DNA of 64,000 nucleotides from contig JASEJD010000005.1 in the NCBI GenBank assembly GCA_030016715.1, positions 1 through 64,000 on the forward strand, written 5' to 3'. The stretch is from Methanobacteriaceae archaeon (GTDB lineage: Archaea > Methanobacteriota > Methanobacteria > Methanobacteriales > Methanobacteriaceae). Shown piece after piece: positions 49,949 to 56,589 of this stretch. Positions within the stretch are counted from its first letter, which is position 1, and each line of letters opens with the position of its first letter. The notes under the pieces were generated by a model that was given only the letters and a program-made list of their open reading frames with translations, searched no databases and was not told the origin of the DNA. The translations under genes and the position numbers were made by a program.

Positions 49949-51091
49949 ATGGCATTTCATGTGATGTTAGTACCAACTTTAGGTTGTCCCTCTAATTGTG
50001 GTTACTGCTGGAGCTCTGAGGAAGGATCTCCTGTGATGAACATCGATATTATCAGAGAAACAGTGGATTGGCTTAGAGACTTTCGTCAAGAACCAGTAAC
50101 CTTCACATTTCACGGTGGAGAACCACTCCTGGCAGGATATGATTTCTATAAAGAGGCCTTACCTTTATTAACCAAGGGTTTAAAAAAACTTAAACCAGCC
50201 CTAGCCCTACAAACTAATCTCTGGCTATTAACTCCAGAGATGGCCCGGTTATTCAAGGAATATGAGATACCTATAGGTTCCAGCATAGACGGCCCCCAGG
50301 AATTAAATGATTTCCAGCGGGGTGATGGATACTTTGAGAAAACCATGAAGGGCTATGAAATTGCCAAAGAACAAGACCTAAAGGTGAGTTTTATATGTAC
50401 CTTCACATCTCATTCCATTAAGTTTAAAGAGGACATATTTAATTTCTTCCTTGAAAACGGGTTCAACATGAAACTTCATCCCTCATTACCCTCAATACGT
50501 GATGAAGAACCAGAAAAATGGTCATTATCACCTGAAGATTATGGTGAATTACTAATATATTTGCTGGATCAGTATCTGGATCACTTTGATGAAATTTCCA
50601 TTATGAACATTGACACTCTTTGCAAAAGCGCATTCATCCGGAGGGGTACTGTGTGTACTTTTGTAGATTGTATGGGTGACACATTTGCCATAGGTCCTGA
50701 TGGGAATATTTATCCCTGCTACCGTTTTGTGGGTATGGATGATTATATAATGGGAAATGTATGTGACCATCCCACCATGGAGGATTTGAATCATTCGGCC
50801 CCCATGAAACTTTTAAATGAATTCAAAGATTTTGTAGATGAAGATTGTAAGAAATGTAATTACATTAAATTTTGTAGAGGGGGATGTCCCTACAATGCAC
50901 TGGCTATAAGTGAAGATAAAGTAAAATGTGTTGACCCCCACTGCACAGCCTACAAAACAATATTTAAAGAGATAACTAAAAGAGCTACAAAGGAAATGTT
51001 AAAATCTGCAACTATGGGTTTAGGTGGACAAACTGATCCTGCAAAGAAATCCAAACCCACCATAATGTCCATTATGTTGAAAAGTTACTAA
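49949..51091 (+). CDS. Radical SAM enzyme with SPASM domain, peptide-modifying type
   Basis: A 380-residue radical SAM enzyme. The cluster motif C13-x3-C17-x2-C20 (GCPSNCGYCW) is at the start, and HGGEPLLAG near residue 55 is the SAM-contact motif of this group. The C-terminal SPASM-like part has C-rich segments: CTFVDCMGDTFAIGPDGNIYPCY, then CKKCNYIKFCRGGCPYNA and CVDPHC. The layout matches anaerobic sulfatase-maturase-like enzymes that modify peptides. I recall methanogen family TIGR04083, which pairs with small Cys-rich peptides (TIGR04165). Exactly such a peptide begins 32 bases downstream. The chemistry on the peptide is unknown. Confidence 0.85.
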   Translation: MAFHVMLVPTLGCPSNCGYCWSSEEGSPVMNIDIIRETVDWLRDFRQEPVTFTFHGGEPLLAGYDFYKEALPLLTKGLKKLKPALALQTNLWLLTPEMARLFKEYEIPIGSSIDGPQELNDFQRGDGYFEKTMKGYEIAKEQDLKVSFICTFTSHSIKFKEDIFNFFLENGFNMKLHPSLPSIRDEEPEKWSLSPEDYGELLIYLLDQYLDHFDEISIMNIDTLCKSAFIRRGTVCTFVDCMGDTFAIGPDGNIYPCYRFVGMDDYIMGNVCDHPTMEDLNHSAPMKLLNEFKDFVDEDCKKCNYIKFCRGGCPYNALAISEDKVKCVDPHCTAYKTIFKEITKRATKEMLKSATMGLGGQTDPAKKSKPTIMSIMLKSY

Positions 51092-51122
51092 ATTCATTAA
51101 TGATGTTATGAGATGATAACCA

Positions 51123-51290
51123 ATGAAACTTGAAGATTTACTAAAAAAATGTCCTAAATGTGGTTGTAAAGATAAAACTGTTAATCGAGATATAGAACCT
51201 GTTCACAAAGCCCATGCCACAACAAAAAATATTAAATGCAGTGAATGTGGATATGTATTTGAATCAGCAGAAAATGAAAAAAAGAAATAA
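51123..51290 (+). CDS. Small Cys-rich peptide adjacent to the radical SAM enzyme
   Basis: A 55-residue protein: MKLEDLLKKCPKCGCKDK at the start (C10, C13, C15) and CSECGYVFESAE near the end (C39, C42). The 5-Cys layout and the placing 32 bases behind the radical SAM gene make it the likely substrate. It shares plan and wording with the 75-residue peptide at 45024, so two substrates may exist for one enzyme. An alternative reading is a plain zinc ribbon. It precedes a palindrome and a hairpin with T-run. Confidence 0.78.
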   Translation: MKLEDLLKKCPKCGCKDKTVNRDIEPVHKAHATTKNIKCSECGYVFESAENEKKK

Positions 51291-51321
51291 ATATAATAAA
51301 AGTTATAATAGAAGTTTAAAT

Positions 51322-51337
51322 ATGAGTTTAAACTCAT
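51322..51337. repeat. Perfect 16-bp palindrome
   Basis: ATGAGTTTAAACTCAT reads the same on both strands. It starts 31 bases after the peptide stop and could be a dimer-binding site or a hairpin near the transcript end. Confidence 0.6.
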
Positions 51338-51447
51338 TATTCTCTTCTTAAACAACAAGGAGTATTGCATTATAATTATTCTAAAATTATGATGTATCAT
51401 AATAGTATTTAATATTAAATACTAAAAAATATATTGACATCGGATTT

Positions 51448-51470
51448 CTGGAGATATAATTCCAGTTTTT
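51448..51470 (+). terminator. Hairpin with T-run downstream of the radical SAM operon
   Basis: CTGGA (51448-51452) and TCCAG (51461-51465) form a 5-bp stem with an 8-base loop, followed by five T. It resembles a terminator for the radical SAM-peptide transcript, 158 bases beyond the peptide stop. Confidence 0.4.
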
Positions 51471-51622
51471 CCGGATGAATATTGAAATCTAAAAGCTAAT
51501 ATTATAAATCAAATTATAAGTTATTATTTACCATGTTTAATAGAACTTTTAAATAATATAAGAGATTAAAAGAGTTAAATCGGAACAATAGGATACAATG
51601 TAAAAATTAAAGGTTAGATAAT

Positions 51623-51787
51623 ATGATAGTAAATGAATGGTGTATGTACTGTGGGGAATGTGCTGGTGTCTGCCCCCGGTGTTTAATTGAAGTTCGCGAA
51701 TCAAAATTAATATTTGACCCGGAAAATTGTAAAGACTGTCAAATATGTATACAAGTATGCCCAGTAAGAGCATTAGAGAAGGAATAA
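51623..51787 (+). CDS. Small 2[4Fe-4S] ferredoxin
   Basis: A short gene of 54 residues with two cluster motifs: WCMYCGECAGVCPR at residues 6-19 and CKDCQICIQVCPV at 36-48. It ends 14 bases before the geranylgeranyl reductase ATG, so it is very likely the electron donor of that enzyme, as in other methanogens. The longest frame of the reductase would overlap this gene, which argues for the shorter reductase start. Confidence 0.92.
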   Translation: MIVNEWCMYCGECAGVCPRCLIEVRESKLIFDPENCKDCQICIQVCPVRALEKE

Positions 51788-51801
51788 TTAAAGGTGATTT
51801 T

Positions 51802-52989
51802 ATGATAATAAATACAGATGTTCTGGTAATAGGAGCCGGGCCTGCTGGTTCTACAGCTGCAAAACATGCAGCTCTAAATGGAGCAAAGGTAACTTTAATA
51901 GATAAAAAATCCGAGATAGGAGCACCTAAAAGGTGTGCCGAGGGCGTGTCCAAGGATGGTCTGGCTAAATTAGGAATAGAACCAAGTTCAAGATGGGTGG
52001 CTAAAGAACTTAGCGGAGTAAGATTGGTCTCACCTAATGGTACAGACGTTTTACTGGATGATGATAAGGTTAAACTCCCAGAATCAGGATATATATTAGA
52101 GAGAAAAGTTTTTGACAAGCACATGGCCATGGACGCTGCTCGTGCTGGAGTAGAGATATTAGTCAAAACTATAGCTACCGGTCTTAAAAGAGGAGAAGAA
52201 GACCAAGTATTAGTAGATGTGGAGTCCATGGATGAAAAATTCCAGATAAAGGCAAAAATTGTAATTGGTGCTGATGGTCCTGAATCAAGGGTAGGCAGAT
52301 GGGCTGGTCTTAAAACTTCAATTAAACCGAAAAATATGGAATCATGCGCCCAGTTTGAAATGGCTAATTTAGATATGCCCTACCCTGATTGTATTGATTT
52401 TTATTTTGGAAGCGTTGCTCCAGGCGGCTATGCTTGGATATTTCCTAAAGGAGATGACATAGCCAATGTAGGTCTTGGAATATTAACCACTAAAACCGAT
52501 AAAACCGCCTATCAACATCTCCTGGAATTTGTAAAGAATAACCCTGCTACTAAAAATGCACAACCAGTAGAATTAAATATTGGCGGTGACCCTGTAGGAG
52601 GAATGCTTAAGGATATTGTGGCAGATAATGTAATGATAGTGGGAGATGCGGCCAGCATGGTAAATCCACTAACTGGCGGAGGAATTATCAGTGGTATGAT
52701 CGGTGGTATGATCGCGGGTAAAATTGCAGGTGCAGCAATCCAAGACGAAGATTATTCTAAAAAGAGACTAAAAGAATATAAAGATAAAGCCCAAGAGGAA
52801 ATAGGAGATTCTTTCAAGAAATACCTGAAAGCCAAAGAATATCTACTGAGTTTATCTGATAAAGAACTAGATTCTATTGCAGATGCATTCCAAGATGCCG
52901 AGTTTGAATCAATTAATACATCAGAACTCATAAAGCTCTTAATAAAAGTATCTCCTAAGGCCCTTCTAAAGTTAGGTAAACTGTTTTAG
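51802..52989 (+). CDS. Digeranylgeranylglycerophospholipid reductase
   Basis: FAD enzyme that saturates the geranylgeranyl chains of archaeal membrane lipids. The start MIINTDVLVIGAGPAGSTAA contains the dinucleotide fold, KKSEIGAPKRCAEGVS and YAWIFPKGDDIANVGLGIL are family signatures, and VGDAASMVNPLTGGGI binds FAD. I place the start at ATG 51802, which has AAAGGTGAT upstream; the longest frame would begin 19 codons earlier inside the ferredoxin. 395 residues, as usual. It forms an operon with the ferredoxin. Confidence 0.93.
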   Translation: MIINTDVLVIGAGPAGSTAAKHAALNGAKVTLIDKKSEIGAPKRCAEGVSKDGLAKLGIEPSSRWVAKELSGVRLVSPNGTDVLLDDDKVKLPESGYILERKVFDKHMAMDAARAGVEILVKTIATGLKRGEEDQVLVDVESMDEKFQIKAKIVIGADGPESRVGRWAGLKTSIKPKNMESCAQFEMANLDMPYPDCIDFYFGSVAPGGYAWIFPKGDDIANVGLGILTTKTDKTAYQHLLEFVKNNPATKNAQPVELNIGGDPVGGMLKDIVADNVMIVGDAASMVNPLTGGGIISGMIGGMIAGKIAGAAIQDEDYSKKRLKEYKDKAQEEIGDSFKKYLKAKEYLLSLSDKELDSIADAFQDAEFESINTSELIKLLIKVSPKALLKLGKLF

Positions 52990-53110
52990 ATTATAAATAA
53001 ATCTAAAACCATTATTTCATTTTTTTAATTTATATAATCCCAAATATTTAGTAATTCTAATATTTTTATTAAAATACATAGGTCTTGATAATTCCTAAGG
53101 TTCACTTTTT

Positions 53111-53920
53111 TTAACCAAGAAATAGAATATAAAGGATACATATCAGGAAAAATACCATTGCAACTTTATGATACAGAATATCAGCAATTTTAACCATCAT
53201 TTCTTTTTCATAGAAATTAGATAGATAAAGTGGGATGGTAGATATAAATGCTGGTAAAACTGCAACCATAAACTGTAAAAGATTCATATCTCCTACATAG
53301 AATATGTATAACAACAAAATTCCGAATAATATTGAAATAATAGTTGTAAACCTATTTCGTGATTTATACATCAGATAAGTACCCATCCCTGCCAGATACA
53401 TTAATAAATAGACACTTAGAGGAACAATAAGAACAGATCCAAGTAATAAACTGCAAGAGGCAAGTCTAAGGACAGTATTAGTAGCTGTACTGGTAAAAGG
53501 ACCTAAAAATGTATCCTTGAGTCTTATAGGGGGTACAGTATATATGAACTGGTTTAAAACCATTAGTCCCAAAATAACACTAAAAAGGGGAGTTAAAGTT
53601 ACTATAGAAACAAAAAAAACCAGTGATATTAATAATATAATAAAAGTAATTATCCATTTTTTATCAACATGATTCTGAATAAAAGCTCTTTTTCTTTTTT
53701 CCTTATCATTACGGTCAAGTTCTAAATCAGTTAAATCATTCAAGGCATACAATGAACCCCATAAAATGCAAACTAGAATTAATCCTTCCAATACCTCCCA
53801 TGGATTTTTTATTATCAAATCTGTGAAATAAGCATAGCTTAAAGCAAGAAGGTACATGTTAAAATTTTTAGCTGCCCAGCTAAGCCGGGTAGATTTTATT
53901 AAAGTCTTAATTATCTCCAT
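53111..53920 (-). CDS. UbiA-family membrane prenyltransferase
   Basis: A multi-helix membrane protein (about eight helices, 269 residues) with the first Asp motif NDLTDLELDRNDKEKRKR near residue 62 and FIYTVPPIRLKD near 133. UbiA enzymes attach prenyl chains to acceptors; archaeal members include DGGGP synthase. Here the second Asp motif of most UbiA enzymes is not seen; instead the loop reads MGTYLMYKSRNR, which resembles the phosphoribosyl-decaprenyl synthase branch (KR in place of Asp). The substrate is thus uncertain. Start ATG 53920 is taken over a TTG nine bases earlier. Confidence 0.78.
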   Translation of the reverse strand: MEIIKTLIKSTRLSWAAKNFNMYLLALSYAYFTDLIIKNPWEVLEGLILVCILWGSLYALNDLTDLELDRNDKEKRKRAFIQNHVDKKWIITFIILLISLVFFVSIVTLTPLFSVILGLMVLNQFIYTVPPIRLKDTFLGPFTSTATNTVLRLASCSLLLGSVLIVPLSVYLLMYLAGMGTYLMYKSRNRFTTIISILFGILLLYIFYVGDMNLLQFMVAVLPAFISTIPLYLSNFYEKEMMVKIADILYHKVAMVFFLICILYILFLG

Positions 53921-53952
53921 ACCTATCAATTAATTAAACTTATTATACATAC

Positions 53953-54753
53953 TTAACCCTTTTTATGATGATAGTCTTTCCTGCCTTGAGATAAAATGAA
54001 TCGTGGTTTCGAACCATACTTCTTGATATAATATGCTATTTCTATATCATCTAATTGGGGATCATGGGCTTTTATTATCTTAATAATCTCTTCATTATTA
54101 TATTGGATGTTAACCACTTCAAATAATAAATTTAATAATTTCCTCAATAAAAGTGAAATGATTCCAAGATCCGTGAATAGATCATATTTTTCTCCTCCCC
54201 AGTAGATTCTCCAAGCCGTTTGAAAAACCATGTTAATATTATTATATTCCCTTCTATGTGATAGGTACTCTTTTATACAGAGCCAATAGAAATAGATAGA
54301 CTTAAATCCTTTATAATCTGTCCATCTGCTAAATCCAATTAATTTTTTATTTATTAAATGTGAGTCATGAAACTTATCAGCAAATAGTACAAGATCAAAT
54401 TCTGATAATTTCTCAAGAAGTTCTTTATGGGAATTCACACCCAAATCTTCTTTAAGGTAATGGAAAATATTTTCAAAAACAGTTCTTGAATTTGCATTCT
54501 TATCATATAAGATAAATTCAGGTTCATAGAAATTAATATCCAAGTCAATCAGGGCTGAATATATATTTGATGACTTTCCCGTGCCGGGAGCTCCAGTAAC
54601 ATGGACAATAATCCCTTTATCAGATTTTAATCTACTTAATAGCTTACATAGCTTTTTATAAGGCCTGGTTTCAACAAATATGGAATTATCAAAGCCAGAA
54701 TTCACCTTATGATTAGAGTGGATACTATCAGAATTTACCCTAATTTTTCCCAT
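53953..54753 (-). CDS. Orphan P-loop ATPase
   Basis: A 266-residue protein with Walker A GAPGTGKSSNIYSAL near residue 55 and a Walker B-like FDLVLFADKFHDSH near 119. No sensor motifs of classical AAA ATPases are evident. The rest is rich in aromatic residues (FYWLCIKEYLSHRREYNN) with an extra short helical part (IIKIIKAHDPQLDDIEIAYYIK). Family not recognised; KAP or STAND-like folds are possible. Stands 33 bases from the UbiA gene on the same strand, and so may be in its operon. Confidence 0.6.
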   Translation of the reverse strand: MGKIRVNSDSIHSNHKVNSGFDNSIFVETRPYKKLCKLLSRLKSDKGIIVHVTGAPGTGKSSNIYSALIDLDINFYEPEFILYDKNANSRTVFENIFHYLKEDLGVNSHKELLEKLSEFDLVLFADKFHDSHLINKKLIGFSRWTDYKGFKSIYFYWLCIKEYLSHRREYNNINMVFQTAWRIYWGGEKYDLFTDLGIISLLLRKLLNLLFEVVNIQYNNEEIIKIIKAHDPQLDDIEIAYYIKKYGSKPRFILSQGRKDYHHKKG

Positions 54754-54980
54754 GATTTATTCATTAATGTTATATAATAATATATTTTACTAATTATTGA
54801 AATTATAGTTTTTTAGATTATTATTAAAGATTAAGGATGGATTTTTTTAACTATCTATGATTTAAAAAAATTTAATAATATAATAACAAATAATTATATC
54901 ATGAAAACTATTAATATAAATAAGAACGAACTATAATTTAATTTAAACAATATTATTTAACAATTATGTGGGGAAATTAA

Positions 54981-55409
54981 ATGTTAGGATTTCAAGCATG
55001 GGTGATAATAGCTGCATTTTCATTTATTGGGGAAATGTTAACTGCAGGATTCTTTTTATTATGGTTTGGTATAGGAGCATGTGTAGCTGCTATACTTAGT
55101 TATATGGGGTTTTCAGATGTTATCCAAATTTCAGTATTTATCATAATATCACTAATTTTGCTGATAATTTCCAGACCATTAGCTGCACGAATAACCAAAG
55201 AACCTTCAAAAAAAGCTGCATCCGATAGATTAATCGGAAAAAAAGGATATGTAACAGAAGAAATATTACCTGGAAAAGGCGGATTAGTTAAAATAGATGG
55301 TGATACTTGGAGAGCAATATCTAATCAAAAAATAGAGAAAGATAAACCAGTTATAGTGGAAAGAATAGAAAGTGTGAAATTAATGGTAAAATTAGCAGAA
55401 GATGAATAA
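54981..55409 (+). CDS. NfeD-like membrane protein
   Basis: A 142-residue protein with N-terminal membrane helices (about 5-25, 28-45 and 48-68) and a C-terminal OB-fold (GKKGYVTEEILPGKGGLVKIDGDTWRA). This is the short NfeD form that works with a stomatin-like partner in membrane microdomains. The stomatin gene follows after about 100 bases in the same direction, as in many archaea and bacteria. Confidence 0.9.
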   Translation: MLGFQAWVIIAAFSFIGEMLTAGFFLLWFGIGACVAAILSYMGFSDVIQISVFIIISLILLIISRPLAARITKEPSKKAASDRLIGKKGYVTEEILPGKGGLVKIDGDTWRAISNQKIEKDKPVIVERIESVKLMVKLAEDE

Positions 55410-55513
55410 CATTAAACTTATCATTGGCCTTTTAATATTACATTAAAAATTTTAATTAATATTATCACTATTTAAAAGCATGAAATTATATTTAAATAAA
55501 GGGAGGATTTTAT

Positions 55514-56473
55514 ATGGACATAATAACTGTGGGAATAATTGTACTGGTACTCTTTGTACTAGCATATAAGGCATTAAACATTCTAAGACCCTACCAGAAA
55601 GGAGTGGTAGAAAGGCTGGGAAAATACCAGCGAACAGTGGAAAGTGGATTGGTTGTTATAATTCCCTTCATAGAATCAATACGAAAAGTGGATTTAAGGG
55701 AACAGGTAGTAGATGTACCACCACAAGACGTGATAACCAAGGACAACACAGGTGTAGTGGTTGATGGTGTAATCTTCTACGAGGTAGTGGATCCCTTCAA
55801 CGCGGTTTATAATGTAGTGAACTTTTACCAGGCCATAACCAAACTTGCACAGACCAATCTAAGAAATATAATAGGGGACTTGGAACTGGACCAGACACTT
55901 ACATCCAGGGAAATGATCAATACACAGTTAAGGGAAGTACTAGATGAGGCCACTGATAAATGGGGGACCCGGGTTGTCCGTGTAGAAATCCAGAGGATCG
56001 AACCACCTAAAGATATTGTAGATGCCATGTCCCAGCAGATGAAAGCAGAAAGAATGAAAAGAGCAGCCATACTTGAAGCAGAAGGATATAAACAGTCAAA
56101 GATTAAAAAAGCAGAAGGTGACAAACAATCAATAATCCTGGAAGCTGAAGGACGAGCCGAATCCATTAAAAAGGTAGCTGATGCAAACAAGTACCAGGAA
56201 ATAACCATTGCAGCTGGTGAAGCCCAAGCCATATTAAGTGTTTTTAAGGCAATACATGAAGGAAACCCTACCAACGACCTATTAGCATTAAAATATATGG
56301 AAGCTCTACAGAAAGTTGCAGATGGAAAGGCAACCAAGATATTCCTACCACTAGAAACATCAGGAGTAATGGGATCAGTTGCAGGAATTGCAGAACTATT
56401 CAAGGATGATAAAATAAAGGCCAAGGACTTATTAAAGGTTCAAGAGATGAAGATTGAAAAAGATGAAAAATAA
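55514..56473 (+). CDS. Stomatin/SPFH domain protein
   Basis: A 319-residue protein with one N-terminal helix (residues 3-20), then the SPFH domain (RPYQKGVVERLGKYQRTVES, VDLREQVVDVPPQDVITKDN), and a coiled coil rich in Lys, Glu and Ala (AEGYKQSKIKKAEGDKQS). Such proteins form rings on the membrane and organise microdomains together with NfeD. GGGAGG upstream of the ATG. Archaeal relatives include the target of the NfeD protease, but the NfeD here is of the short non-protease type. Confidence 0.93.
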   Translation: MDIITVGIIVLVLFVLAYKALNILRPYQKGVVERLGKYQRTVESGLVVIIPFIESIRKVDLREQVVDVPPQDVITKDNTGVVVDGVIFYEVVDPFNAVYNVVNFYQAITKLAQTNLRNIIGDLELDQTLTSREMINTQLREVLDEATDKWGTRVVRVEIQRIEPPKDIVDAMSQQMKAERMKRAAILEAEGYKQSKIKKAEGDKQSIILEAEGRAESIKKVADANKYQEITIAAGEAQAILSVFKAIHEGNPTNDLLALKYMEALQKVADGKATKIFLPLETSGVMGSVAGIAELFKDDKIKAKDLLKVQEMKIEKDEK

Positions 56474-56589
56474 ACTTTTTCTATAAATTTTTTATTTTAA
56501 ATACAAATCATATATACTATTAATGAATAATCAGATATTTTTTTAACAATAAAACTCTCTTATGATAATCATCATCACCCGGTGATCAT

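Larger units (their letters stand above)
51291..51622. other. Noncoding stretch with palindrome and hairpin
   Basis: 332 bases without a gene between the Cys-rich peptide and the ferredoxin. It contains a perfect 16-bp palindrome (51322-51337) and a hairpin with T-run (51448-51470). Many A/T-rich stretches near 51560-51580 could serve as promoter for the ferredoxin-lipid reductase operon. Confidence 0.5.

Noticed and set aside
55825-56424. 199-codon open frame antisense to the stomatin gene
   Set aside because: Shadow of the Lys/Glu/Ala-rich coiled coil of the real gene; no family features.
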